Assembly (NCBI RefSeq): GCF_958445495.1
Contig: NZ_CAUCSQ010000004.1
Coordinates: forward strand, 1-64,000
Source: an uncultured Bacteroides sp.
Lineage (GTDB): Bacteria > Bacteroidota > Bacteroidia > Bacteroidales > Bacteroidaceae
Length of the DNA: 64,000 nt
Direction: 5' to 3'
A program made the position numbers and the translations under genes. The notes under the pieces were generated by a model. The model did no database searches. It saw only the letters and a program-made list of their open reading frames with translations, and was not told where the DNA came from. Below are positions 19,621 to 28,194 of this stretch, in pieces; the stretch's first letter is position 1; each line of letters opens with the position of its first letter.

Positions 19621-20670
19621 CTATCCCTCATATTTTTTAAGCGCCTCCAGCAAAACGTTATTCTCTACCCGCGTACCTACCGTGACACGCAAGCAATTGC
19701 AGCAAAGCGAAACCGAATGACGATTGCGGACAATGATTCCTTCACCCACCAGATAATTATAGATTTTCACGGCATCCGTTACTTTAGCCAGGAAAAAATT
19801 CGCATCGGACGGAAACAACCGAACTGTGCAAGGCAGCTTTTCAAACTCTTTTTCCAAATATTCGCGTTCTTCCTTCAACGTCTTTACCCAACGTTCTATC
19901 TCATAATATCGGTGTAACATGGAAATTGCCTGTTGCTGGGTCAACTGATTGACATTATAAGGATACTTTATCTTATTCAGAATACCTATTATTTCCGTTG
20001 ATGCAAAAGCCATTCCCAAACGGATTGCGGCACATCCCCACGCTTTGGAGAATGTCTGAAATACGACAAGGTTCGGATATTTATCCAGTTCTTCGAGGAA
20101 AGAGGGAGCATCGGAAAAATCATTGTAAGCCTCATCAAGCACCACCAGCCCTTCAAACCCGCAAAGCACCTTTTCTATTTCAGAACGAAGCAGGTCGTTT
20201 CCCGTCGGGTTATTAGGCGAACAAAGAAAAATCAATTTAGTATATTCATCCGCGGCCGCCAGCAATTTGTCAGCCGAGAACTGGAACTGTCCGTCCAACA
20301 ACACCTTCCGGTATTCCACGTCATTCACATCCGCACAAACCTGATACATGCCGTAAGTCGGGTCAATCGCTACGACATTGTCTTTTCCCGGTTCACAGAA
20401 AGCCCGAAAAACAAGGTCAATGGCCTCATCGCTCCCATTCCCCAGAAAAATATGTTCGGAAGATACTTTTTTGATTTTTGACAGCAATGACTTCAATTCA
20501 CACTGCATCGGGTCCGGATAACGATTGTGAGGCGTATTATACGGATTTTCATTCGCATCCAGAAAAACAGAAGCCGTAACTCCCTTATATTCATCACGAG
20601 CCGAAGAATAAGGTTTCAACTTCCAGATATTCGGCCGGGTCAATTCTTGTAATGTTTTCATCTTTATCAT
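19621..20670 (-). CDS. hisC: Histidinol-phosphate aminotransferase
   Basis: This 349-residue PLP enzyme transfers an amino group between imidazole-acetol phosphate and glutamate. Visible landmarks are LDANENPYNTP near the start, LGNGSDEAIDL, the CSPNNPTGN motif, LDEAYNDFS with the PLP-contacting Asp and Tyr, the Schiff-base lysine in TFSKAWGCAAIRLG, and the final arginine region VRNRHSVSLCCNCLRVTVGT. Another ATG three codons in (20661) is equally possible as start. An intercistronic hairpin lies just upstream, between hisD and hisC. Confidence 0.97.
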   Translation of the reverse strand: MIKMKTLQELTRPNIWKLKPYSSARDEYKGVTASVFLDANENPYNTPHNRYPDPMQCELKSLLSKIKKVSSEHIFLGNGSDEAIDLVFRAFCEPGKDNVVAIDPTYGMYQVCADVNDVEYRKVLLDGQFQFSADKLLAAADEYTKLIFLCSPNNPTGNDLLRSEIEKVLCGFEGLVVLDEAYNDFSDAPSFLEELDKYPNLVVFQTFSKAWGCAAIRLGMAFASTEIIGILNKIKYPYNVNQLTQQQAISMLHRYYEIERWVKTLKEEREYLEKEFEKLPCTVRLFPSDANFFLAKVTDAVKIYNYLVGEGIIVRNRHSVSLCCNCLRVTVGTRVENNVLLEALKKYEG

Positions 20671-20680
20671 TTATTTTTTT

Positions 20681-20743
20681 GAAACGCGGATTGACATGGA
20701 TTTCCGGTAAAGCCAATCGGAAACCGGCCTCTGTCCGCGTTTC
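20681..20743 (-). other. Intercistronic hairpin between hisD and hisC
   Basis: Perfect 10-bp arms GAAACGCGGA (20681-20690) and TCCGCGTTTC (20734-20743) enclose a second 6-bp stem TTTCCG/CGGAAA (20701-20706, 20718-20723). In the his mRNA this fold ends about 10 nt before the hisC start codon. It has no U-run in the transcribed direction, so it looks like an mRNA-processing, stability or translation-control element rather than a terminator. Confidence 0.7.
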
Positions 20744-20754
20744 ATGCCAATTAT

Positions 20755-22038
20755 TCAAACCAAGCTTTTCAAACGGACCGTAACGGCATTTTTATGCGCA
20801 TCCAAATGTTCATTGGCTGCCATTTCTTCAATAGCCGGTCCGATTGCCGTTATTCCTTCCGGAAGAATCTCCTGGAATGTAATCTTACGAATGAAACTGT
20901 CTAGACTTACGCCGCTGTATGCCTTAGCATAACCGTTAGTCGGCAAAGTATGATTGGTTCCGGAAGCATAATCGCCCGCGCTTTCGGGAGTCAGGGCTCC
21001 TAAGAAAACAGAACCGGCATTAACGATACGTTCGGCAACCTCCAGGTAGTTTTTCGTTTCTATTATCAGGTGTTCGGGAGCATATTCATTGGTAAGTTCA
21101 ACCGCTTCATCCAAATCTTTAACCAGAATCAGCTTACTATTCTCCAAAGACTTTGCAGCAATCTCCCGCCGGGGTAACTCCGCCAGTTGCCGTTCCACCT
21201 CCGTCATCACTTCCGTCTGAAGTTTCTCTGAAGTCGTCACCAATACAGCCTGACTGTCTACGCCGTGTTCCGCCTGCGACAGCAAATCTGCCGCTACAAA
21301 AACCGGATTTGCCGAAGCATCAGCCAACACTTCCACCTCCGAAGGACCAGCCGGCATGTCAATCGCCACATCACGCAAACTAACCAGTTGTTTGGCGGCC
21401 GTCACATACTGATTGCCGGGACCGAAAATCTTATAGACTTTAGGCACACTCTGCGTTCCATAAGCCATAGCGGCAATGGCCTGCACGCCTCCCGCTTTAA
21501 AAATCTTACTCACTCCCGCCAATTGGGCGGCAAACAGAATAGCCGGATGAATATTCCCTTCCCTATCCGGCGGAGTACAAAGCACGATTTCCTTACACCC
21601 GGCTATTTTAGCAGGAACAGCCAACATCAGTACAGTCGAAAAAAGCGGCGCTGTCCCTCCGGGAATATACAGTCCGACCTTCTCAATGCCGACAGCTTTC
21701 TGCCAGCAGGTTACCCCTTTCATCGTCCCGACCTTCTTCCCGACAAAACGTTGTGAGGAATGGAAGGTTTCAATATTCTGTTTAGCCAAAGAAATCGCCG
21801 ATTTCAACTCGTCACTGACCAATGTCCCGGCAGCTTTTATCTCTTCCGGAGTTACGGCAAGCGAGGACAAAACAACTCTATCAAATGCAGCCTCATACTC
21901 AAGCACGGCCTTATCACCCTCCGCTTTCACCTTATCTATAATGGAACGGACAGTATCAAACAGACTTTCCGTATTCAGTGCCGGCCGTTTCAGCAACCCG
22001 GCCCATTGTTCTTTTGAAGGATATTTAATCAATTTCAT
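20755..22038 (-). CDS. hisD: Histidinol dehydrogenase
   Basis: The 427-residue zinc enzyme oxidises histidinol to histidine in two NAD+-dependent steps. It shows GLYIPGGTAPLFSTVLMLAVPAKIAGC, the IFGPGNQYVTAAKQLV segment, DMPAGPSEVEVLAD, the QAEHGVDSQAVLVT region with metal and catalytic ligands, NEYAPEHLII, and the C-terminal GTNHTLPTNGYAKAYSGVSLDSF region. Length and motif order are those of the family. It lies 50 bp after hisG. Confidence 0.98.
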   Translation of the reverse strand: MKLIKYPSKEQWAGLLKRPALNTESLFDTVRSIIDKVKAEGDKAVLEYEAAFDRVVLSSLAVTPEEIKAAGTLVSDELKSAISLAKQNIETFHSSQRFVGKKVGTMKGVTCWQKAVGIEKVGLYIPGGTAPLFSTVLMLAVPAKIAGCKEIVLCTPPDREGNIHPAILFAAQLAGVSKIFKAGGVQAIAAMAYGTQSVPKVYKIFGPGNQYVTAAKQLVSLRDVAIDMPAGPSEVEVLADASANPVFVAADLLSQAEHGVDSQAVLVTTSEKLQTEVMTEVERQLAELPRREIAAKSLENSKLILVKDLDEAVELTNEYAPEHLIIETKNYLEVAERIVNAGSVFLGALTPESAGDYASGTNHTLPTNGYAKAYSGVSLDSFIRKITFQEILPEGITAIGPAIEEMAANEHLDAHKNAVTVRLKSLV

Positions 22039-22088
22039 TTTTTACCACAGATTACACGGATTTATATAAGATTATCCATCTTTCCGGA

Positions 22089-22940
22089 TTACACAATCAT
22101 TTTTTCTATAGGCAGCACCAGAATACCTTCCGCACCCAATCCTTTCAACTTTCCGATAATCTCCCAGAAACGTTTTTCGTCAAGCACCGTATGAACCGAA
22201 CACCACCCTTCCTGCGCCAATGGCATAATGGTAGGGCTCTTCATACCCGGCAACACGGCTATTATCTCTTCCAGCTTATCTTTCGGAGCATTCATCAGCA
22301 CGTATTTCTTATCTTCCGCCGTCTTCACCGCATCCATACGGAACAACAGCTCTTCCAACACTTCTTTCTTCTCGTCACTCAATTCTTTATTGCCAATCAG
22401 CAGGGCTTCGGATTTCATCACCACTTCCACCTCTTTCAAACGGTTACTGACTAATGTGGAACCAGAACTTACAATATCAAAAATAGCATCCGCCAGTCCA
22501 ATACCCGGAGAGACCTCCACCGAACCGGTTATAACATGTATTTCCGCATCCACACCGTTATTTTTTAAGAAGTTACGTAGAATCACCGGATAAGACGTCG
22601 CTATCTTCTTCCCGTTAAACCATGACAAACCGGGATAATCAATATCTTTGGGCATAGCCAATGACAAACGGCATTTGCTGAAACCCAGACGTTTAATGAT
22701 TTCAGCATCTTCCTGCTTTTCCATAAACTCATTCTCACCGACAATCCCCAAATCCGCCACACCGGTAGCCACCGTCTGCGGGATGTCATCGTCACGAAGA
22801 AATAATACCTCGATGGGAAAATTTGAAGACTGCACCAACAAAGTACGTTTAGTAGTGCTTAACTTAATGTCCGACTCTTCTAAAAGTGCCATCGTCTCTT
22901 CAAAAAGACGTCCTTTGGCTTGTACTGCAATTCTTAACAT
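22089..22940 (-). CDS. hisG: ATP phosphoribosyltransferase, long form
   Basis: The 283-residue enzyme commits ATP and PRPP to histidine synthesis. The length and the C-terminal ACT-like region (about residues 210-283) show that it is the long, hexameric form that is feedback-inhibited by histidine and needs no HisZ partner. Motifs include LRIAVQAKGRLFEETM, VADLGIVGENE, and the PRPP-binding stretch EVSPGIGLADAIFDIVSSGSTL. It is the first structural gene of the his operon, about 100 bp downstream of the attenuator hairpin. Confidence 0.98.
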   Translation of the reverse strand: MLRIAVQAKGRLFEETMALLEESDIKLSTTKRTLLVQSSNFPIEVLFLRDDDIPQTVATGVADLGIVGENEFMEKQEDAEIIKRLGFSKCRLSLAMPKDIDYPGLSWFNGKKIATSYPVILRNFLKNNGVDAEIHVITGSVEVSPGIGLADAIFDIVSSGSTLVSNRLKEVEVVMKSEALLIGNKELSDEKKEVLEELLFRMDAVKTAEDKKYVLMNAPKDKLEEIIAVLPGMKSPTIMPLAQEGWCSVHTVLDEKRFWEIIGKLKGLGAEGILVLPIEKMIV

Positions 22941-23041
22941 GCTCTTATTATTTAATTACTAATTATTATTTGTTTACCATTTACAATCATCCGCCCACTA
23001 CCCGTCCACGCTTCTCAAAGATTCATCTCTTTGAAATAAAA

Positions 23042-23067
23042 AAGGCTTACCGTATTCGGCAAGCCTT
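23042..23067 (-). terminator. his operon attenuator hairpin
   Basis: In the minus-strand RNA the stem is AAGGCUUGCCG paired with CGGUAAGCCUU (11 pairs including one G-U) around an AAUA loop, followed directly by a U-rich run. It lies between the leader-peptide stop codon (23115) and hisG (22940), the classic position for a transcription attenuator. Confidence 0.9.
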
Positions 23068-23114
23068 CGTTATCGTTATATAAAGAATACACAATATCAT
23101 CCACGCCCACCGAG

Positions 23115-23162
23115 TCATTCGTTAGGAAAATGATGATGATGATGTGTAGCTGTATATTTCAT
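23115..23162 (-). CDS. hisL: Histidine operon leader peptide (15 aa)
   Basis: This short reading frame encodes MKYTATHHHHHFPNE with five consecutive CAT histidine codons, then TGA. It starts about 12 nt after the predicted transcription start and is followed by an intrinsic terminator about 50 nt after its stop codon, with hisGDCB downstream. That is the layout of ribosome-mediated attenuation: when charged tRNA-His is scarce, the ribosome should stall at the His run and prevent terminator formation. The specific antiterminator pairing was not worked out. Confidence 0.92.
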   Translation of the reverse strand: MKYTATHHHHHFPNE

Positions 23163-23180
23163 ATATTTTTTATTTTGCGA

Positions 23181-23212
23181 CAAAAGTAAAGTATTTGTCT
23201 CATACTGCCAAA
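23181..23212 (-). promoter_or_regulatory. his operon promoter
   Basis: On the minus strand TTTG (23209-23212), a 20-bp spacer and TACTTTTG (23181-23188) give a full match to the Bacteroides -33/-7 promoter. Transcription should begin near 23174, just before the leader peptide. Confidence 0.85.
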
Positions 23213-23241
23213 TATTTATCACAAAAATTTAAGTTTTCATT

Positions 23242-23733
23242 TCAAATTAAAGGCAGAATCTCTTCCGGTTCTACATCGCAATGCAAAAAGTGCATTTCAT
23301 TTTTCGCCTTTTCCTGCGAGAAAGTAAAATAAGTGCAGACAGCTTCCGTACACAGTTCTCCATCCTTATTATACAGTCTGGCCTCAATAATGGCAATATT
23401 TCTCTTGATTTCCTTAATGGAAGCACGCAATACGACATGGGAATCTTTCGTATCAACCGATTTCCGGTAACGGGTCTCCATCTTGGAAGTCACTCCCGTT
23501 GTCTGCAATTTACGAAGCACAGTCCATGCGCAGATTTCATCAAGCAGAACAGCCTGAATCCCCCCATGCAGGGTGTCAATCCATCCCTGATATTCGGGAC
23601 GGGGTTTCCATACACTCACAATTTCATCACCGTCTTCATAAAATTCCATTCTCACTCCGGCTTCATTATCAGGAGCACAACCGAAACAGTTATATCCTTC
23701 CAGGCCTTTCCAGGGATTTATTATCTTTTTCAT
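23242..23733 (-). CDS. PaaI-like hotdog thioesterase
   Basis: The 163-residue cytoplasmic protein has a single hotdog fold. CFGCAPDNEAGVRMEFYEDGDEIVSVW leads to the family core DTLHGGIQAVLLDEICAWTVLRK, where the HGG turn and the helix with Asp/Glu match PaaI/YbgC-type acyl-CoA thioesterases. The physiological substrate cannot be read from the sequence. It lies upstream of the his promoter on the same strand with its own -7 element, so it is probably a separate unit. Confidence 0.85.
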   Translation of the reverse strand: MKKIINPWKGLEGYNCFGCAPDNEAGVRMEFYEDGDEIVSVWKPRPEYQGWIDTLHGGIQAVLLDEICAWTVLRKLQTTGVTSKMETRYRKSVDTKDSHVVLRASIKEIKRNIAIIEARLYNKDGELCTEAVCTYFTFSQEKAKNEMHFLHCDVEPEEILPLI

Positions 23734-23764
23734 AATGACTATCTGTTAGTTTTATTTCATTCCC

Positions 23765-23772
23765 CAAATATA
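23765..23772 (-). promoter_or_regulatory. -7 element for the thioesterase gene
   Basis: The minus strand reads TATATTTG about 32 bp before the start codon. No good -33 box was found. Confidence 0.5.
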
Positions 23773-23808
23773 GGCAAAATATGAAAAAGAAGAAACATTT
23801 CCAACGGT

Positions 23809-25713
23809 TTACTTTCGAATGCAGCGGATAGCAAAAGCTTTCGTATTAACACTTGTATTGGATTTCTCCACTGTATTCAGCCCGCTGTTCAGGTAGAAAA
23901 CTTTTGCGTCAATCTCTGCATTTGTATCATTCACGGTCCAATATGACAAATATTTACCCTCATAATCAGATTGGAAAGTACCCACATACATTCCCACAGG
24001 AAGCCCGTTAAATCCGGATAAATTATTTGCAGGCTGTACTATCTCCTCGGATTTCATAGGCAACCAGGTCCCCGATTTCAACAAAGAAGCATCCTCCTTC
24101 AGATAAGCTTTCAGAATATCCCAGTCTTCCCAATTCGGAAGGTTCCAACGAACCGGCAACAAATCCGGAGACAACGCCGTAGCAGCCATATAAAAATAAT
24201 TCCCCGTAACAGATTTCAAACATCCCGCCACATTTTCAGTAACAGCGGCCAACCTGGGAATTTCAGCACCGGACATATCTAAAGACGCCTCCAGATTATC
24301 CCTCATCCAATACTGCGTCCCGATTTTTACCACCGGGTAATTGTGAATCATTCCCCCGCGTACATCCCGGACGACATCGTCCAACGCCATCACCGGCAAT
24401 ACATCATCCGCCGCAGTTACCGACAAAGACAGTTCTCCGTCAGCCAATACATAAACGTTTTTACGCACCGGCAAGGTGCCGGGAATATAAGTCAGCGAAT
24501 GATTCACCGCATCCCAGGATACACTCCCACCATGCACTTTTCCGGATTGTGCCAAAAGTTGAACAACCGTCCCCCGGCTCAAATCGGCGACGTTATCCTC
24601 TGTCATCGGATAGGCAACGATAGCCTGAGAAGAAAAGTTCGGAGTAACTAAATACTCCTTACATATTTCCGCAACTTGTTTACCCCGGTTCAAAACCCTA
24701 CAAACATTCGACTTCTCGAAAGTCAACTTCGATACATCCACATATTTATGAAGTATTTCCGACATAACATGATCGACATCGGTTCCTTCCCAGTCATCAA
24801 TTCCTCCGCTGACCTGACTCATTAAAACATCTTCGGTTGCGACAAAGGTTATCTCCAATTCCCTTTGTTTGCCGCTCTGCAAGTGTAAACCGGAAGGCAA
24901 CAGGCTCGTATATGTCTTGCCACCGGCCTCCAAAGTGATATACTGGTATCCCTCAGTCGTTTCCTGCGGTATCAGGATAAGTTCTTTTCCGACCAGCCGG
25001 CCGGCCTGTTCGCTCCATTCCCCTGCAGGAACAATATCTTTCTCCGTGGAATAGCTCAAAAAAGTCTTTTCTTGAAAATCATACATCACCTTTGTATAAA
25101 ACCCGCTTACCGAAAGCACAGGTTTGGCAGCCAGCATAGCTTCTGCATCTTCATCCTTACCGGGAACCAATGCGACCTTTAAACGAAAAAATTTATGATT
25201 ATAAGTCAAATCCACTGCTGTTTTACTGGCAGATACATCTTCTTTGAAAGCAACCAGAAAGTCAGAACGGGAATAATCAATTTGTGTATCCTGACTTGTC
25301 GCAACAGTCACCTGCATCGTACTTTCTCCCATCGCCACCCCCTCCTGCCGATAAGGATAATAACTGATTAAAGTAAGAGTCACGCCATCATCCGGATAAA
25401 AGACCGACTCATCCGATGAAAATTCATCTCCGGAAGAACAAACAAAATGAAGATTATCCACATAACGTTCTTCCTGCATTGTGGTAGAACCTGCAAGCGC
25501 AAACAATCCCACTTCATCCCCCACCTCAAATTTATTATTCGTCATACGGGTATTAGACAACTCATGAATGTTTGCAATAAATTTCAACGGAATATTCCCA
25601 TCATCGGTTGTTGCTTCATCTTCCTCCGAAATATGGTTCACACAAGCTATTAACAAGATGGAACCAAGAACAAATAAACCTATTCCTGCAAACAGGTTAT
25701 AGCGTGTTTTCAT
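23809..25713 (-). CDS. Fimbrillin-family lipoprotein with C-terminal FISUMP domain
   Basis: It is read from ATG at 25713 (MKTRYNLFAG...), which gives a 634-residue protein with lipobox LLIAC. An earlier start at 25767 would put 18 residues before the signal. The N-terminal part has fimbrillin features: LKFIANIHELSNTRMTNNKFEVGDEVGLFA and a long beta-rich Mfa-like region. The last about 160 residues match the Fibrobacter succinogenes major paralogous (FISUMP) domain, with QYWMRDNLEASL, the LPNWEDWDILKAYL turn, LSGFNGLPVGMY and a final FAIRCIRK. Such proteins are surface adhesin or pilus-like components. The gene stands alone on the minus strand. Confidence 0.85.
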   Translation of the reverse strand: MKTRYNLFAGIGLFVLGSILLIACVNHISEEDEATTDDGNIPLKFIANIHELSNTRMTNNKFEVGDEVGLFALAGSTTMQEERYVDNLHFVCSSGDEFSSDESVFYPDDGVTLTLISYYPYRQEGVAMGESTMQVTVATSQDTQIDYSRSDFLVAFKEDVSASKTAVDLTYNHKFFRLKVALVPGKDEDAEAMLAAKPVLSVSGFYTKVMYDFQEKTFLSYSTEKDIVPAGEWSEQAGRLVGKELILIPQETTEGYQYITLEAGGKTYTSLLPSGLHLQSGKQRELEITFVATEDVLMSQVSGGIDDWEGTDVDHVMSEILHKYVDVSKLTFEKSNVCRVLNRGKQVAEICKEYLVTPNFSSQAIVAYPMTEDNVADLSRGTVVQLLAQSGKVHGGSVSWDAVNHSLTYIPGTLPVRKNVYVLADGELSLSVTAADDVLPVMALDDVVRDVRGGMIHNYPVVKIGTQYWMRDNLEASLDMSGAEIPRLAAVTENVAGCLKSVTGNYFYMAATALSPDLLPVRWNLPNWEDWDILKAYLKEDASLLKSGTWLPMKSEEIVQPANNLSGFNGLPVGMYVGTFQSDYEGKYLSYWTVNDTNAEIDAKVFYLNSGLNTVEKSNTSVNTKAFAIRCIRK

Positions 25714-26018
25714 TTTTTTTCTTATTAGTTTTAAGATGAAATTTCGATTGAACAGAAAGAATGCCATAAAAGGAAGTATTCACTTTCGGTTATGAGAAAC
25801 TATACAACACGTCTGCTGTTACTGTAAAGCCCTAAATTTCCAACATTCCAGTTTGAAATGCAGAGGCGAAAGTAAACATTATAATCAACATAAAAAATAT
25901 TTTCAGTAAGAAAAATCCATATTTTACATAAACGACAACGAATCAACCGTTTACATTTCACCTACAACAGTAAGGCATTTTAAACTATACATTATTATAC
26001 CAGATACCCTCCTTCATT
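25714..26018. other. Gene-free AT-rich stretch
   Basis: This region of about 300 bp between the fimbrillin gene and the DUF2490 gene contains only AT-rich sequence. No hairpin terminator, RNA gene or convincing promoter was recognised. Confidence 0.5.
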
Positions 26019-26669
26019 TCAAAAAGAATAACCTACCTCTATTCCTGCAATATGCCTGCCTTGCGAAGACGCATATTGATAGCAGTAGAATACTTCCAGC
26101 GACCAGGATTCAGCTAAAGCAATCTCTATCCCCGGCCGATAACGCATACGGTCGGCCCTCCAGAAAGAGGCATCATCCAGGCTTTGATAGAGTTCAATAA
26201 GGAAATAAGGCGAAACAACCCCTTTCGCAGGGACATAGGATAATTTCAGGCGGGAACGTAAACGAGTCTCAGGATTGCCGCAATCAAAAGTTTGTTGAAA
26301 CCTTTCCCTTAAAGACACCCTCAACCACTGATAGCGAACACTGGCAGTGACATTTATATGATAACGATGTCTGAATTTCCAGTCCGAATTATCCGACCGA
26401 AGATGAGTTTCATATCCAATCCCCAAATCCAGAAAAGAACAGGGCCGGTAACTTCCCCCAATACCGATTCCCCAACGATCCAACCGCCTGACATCATCCT
26501 TCATTCGCAATTCCAAATCGCTTGAAACCGAAAAGCGGGAATCAATTTTATGTTTTACCTTGAATTTCGTCCATGTATTAAAATCGCCACTCTGCGCTTG
26601 TACGGAAAAAGACATTCCAAGCAACAGCATAAGTAGCCAGGTCCTAGTGTTTAACAATATTCTACTCAT
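26019..26669 (-). CDS. DUF2490 outer-membrane beta-barrel protein
   Basis: The 216-residue protein has a signal peptide (LLMLLLGMSFSVQAQ) and then alternating amphipathic strands typical of a small outer-membrane barrel. It opens with DFNTWTKFKVKHKIDSRFSVSSDLELRMKDD, the pattern that defines DUF2490, and ends with an aromatic C-terminus (GIEVGYSF) as expected for barrel assembly. The family is common in Bacteroidetes and lacks a known function. It is a single-gene unit with its own -7 element. Confidence 0.85.
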   Translation of the reverse strand: MSRILLNTRTWLLMLLLGMSFSVQAQSGDFNTWTKFKVKHKIDSRFSVSSDLELRMKDDVRRLDRWGIGIGGSYRPCSFLDLGIGYETHLRSDNSDWKFRHRYHINVTASVRYQWLRVSLRERFQQTFDCGNPETRLRSRLKLSYVPAKGVVSPYFLIELYQSLDDASFWRADRMRYRPGIEIALAESWSLEVFYCYQYASSQGRHIAGIEVGYSF

Positions 26670-27001
26670 TGATTATCAGGTTAAAGTCGCAAAGATAGGA
26701 AATTATCTCTAGCAAAGAAAATGCTTGATAACGAAATAATCTCGAAAAAAGAATCGTGTTATTTCAGAAAACTCCTACTATCAAAAAAGAATAAAAGAGT
26801 TCTATAAAAAGAATCATAAACAAACAACCGGAATATAAGAACATAGGGTTTAAAACAAGATACGAAAAACACCATTGAAAATGCCACCTCCACATTCGTC
26901 GGGAAATAGCCTCTTGTGAACTTTGCACTCCTTTCAATTGTTATCCACTATAACAGTGCAAACCAAATGTACTGCATCATTATAAAAAAGAAAGGAAGAT
27001 T
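26670..27001. other. Divergent intergenic region, DUF2490 and pirin genes
   Basis: The minus-strand element CAAAGATA (TATCTTTG at 26690-26697) should drive the DUF2490 gene, although its -33 box is poor. Toward the pirin gene, GAACTTTG at 26918-26925 is a near match to the -7 element. The rest is featureless and A-rich. Confidence 0.5.
26690..26697 (-). promoter_or_regulatory. -7 element for the DUF2490 gene
   Basis: The minus strand reads TATCTTTG 21 bp before the ATG. A TTTG box lies only 15 bp further upstream, shorter than usual. Confidence 0.45.
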
Positions 27002-27706
27002 ATGAAAAAAGTAATCGACAGGGCTTCTTCAAGAGGCTATTTTAACCACGGCTGGCTCAAGACTCACCATACCTTCAGTTTCGCCAACTATTACAATCCG
27101 GAAAGAATTCATTTCGGAGCATTGCGAGTACTGAATGATGACAGTGTAGCTCCCTCAATGGGATTTGACACACATCCTCATAAAAACATGGAAGTCGTTT
27201 CCATTCCCCTGAAAGGATACCTGCGACACGGTGACAGCATACAAAATACGGAAACAATTACCCCCGGTGACATTCAGGTTATGAGTGCAGGCAATGGTAT
27301 CTATCACAGCGAATATAACGGAAGTGACAAAGAGCAATTGGAATTCCTGCAGATATGGGTATTTCCACGGGCTGAAAATACCAAACCCGAATACAACAAT
27401 TTTGATATACGCCCGTTGCTGAAACAAAACGAATTGTCGCTGATTCTCTCTCCGGACGGTAAAACCCCCGCTTCCATCAAACAAGACGCATGGTTCTCGA
27501 TAGGTAACTTCGATATGGATAAAACCGTAGAATACAAAATGCATCAGGAAGGAAACGGAGCCTATATCTTCATCATTGAAGGAGAAATCACAGTCGCCGG
27601 AGAGCGGCTTTCCAACCGTGACGGTATCGGAATTTGGGAAACGAAATCATTCCCGATACGCATATCAAAAGGGACACGGCTTCTGCTGATGGAAGTACCG
27701 ATGTAA
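27002..27706 (+). CDS. Pirin-family bicupin protein
   Basis: The 234-residue bicupin has the pirin start (VIDRASSRGYFNHGWLKTHHTFSFANYYNPERIHFGALRVLNDD). The N-terminal cupin metal ligands are visible as two histidines in DTHPHKNMEVVSI and the His/Glu pair in GNGIYHSEYN. Some bacterial pirins are quercetin dioxygenases and others are stress-related redox sensors. The sequence does not decide between them. The gene is monocistronic on the plus strand. Confidence 0.93.
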   Translation: MKKVIDRASSRGYFNHGWLKTHHTFSFANYYNPERIHFGALRVLNDDSVAPSMGFDTHPHKNMEVVSIPLKGYLRHGDSIQNTETITPGDIQVMSAGNGIYHSEYNGSDKEQLEFLQIWVFPRAENTKPEYNNFDIRPLLKQNELSLILSPDGKTPASIKQDAWFSIGNFDMDKTVEYKMHQEGNGAYIFIIEGEITVAGERLSNRDGIGIWETKSFPIRISKGTRLLLMEVPM

Positions 27707-28194
27707 TTCCATCCACATTTCAATTCTATTCTATTAAAAAGCTGCCTCAGAATAAAAATCAATGCCTCTCAGAAGTTATCCAACTCCCAGGAAGCATTTC
27801 AAACATAAATAAATGAGACAGCCTTATTTATATCCTGCAAGTCGGAACATGACAATCTTCCCGTTTAAATCCGGCACAAGATGTTATCTGACACAAGACA
27901 TTATAGAATAAGAACGAAGAAATTCTCTTTTCAAAGATTCCAACCCGTAAGATTTCCGGCTTATAAAATCCATTTCAGGACCAACCCGCCTGGAAGTGAA
28001 GTGCCCCCAAAAAGTTAGATACAAAACTTTTTGGGGGCACTTCAATAGACCGGTTTCCTTTTTACCTTAACCTGCCGGACATTCTTATAAATAATGCCAG
28101 CTCCGGCAAAAAGACTTGCATTCGAATGATTCCGTTCGGAAACAATCTACAATCCATCTTCTTTTTTATGCCGTCAACACATCCGGAAAGAAAA
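27707..28194. other. Convergent gap between pirin and DsbD-like genes
   Basis: The gap has no gene. It holds a degenerate long-range inverted pair (around 27736-27750 and 27814-27826, GCTGCCTCA with TGAGACAGC) and the perfect 48-bp palindrome described separately at 27997-28044. Confidence 0.6.
27997..28044. repeat. 48-bp perfect palindrome resembling two fused IS ends
   Basis: Two perfect 20-bp arms, TGAAGTGCCCCCAAAAAGTT and its reverse complement, flank an 8-nt loop. The arm begins with TG and has the CCCC-AAAAAGTT core recalled from IS150-group (IS3 family) terminal repeats. No transposase is present nearby. It lies between two convergent genes, so it may also work as a bidirectional terminator. 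Confidence 0.75.

Noticed and set aside
27736..27826. Terminator after the pirin gene formed by GCTGCCTCA and TGAGACAGC
   Set aside because: The arms have mismatches and are separated by about 65 nt, so the fold is weak. It may be a decayed copy of a GAGACAGCC-type terminator but is not supported as functional.
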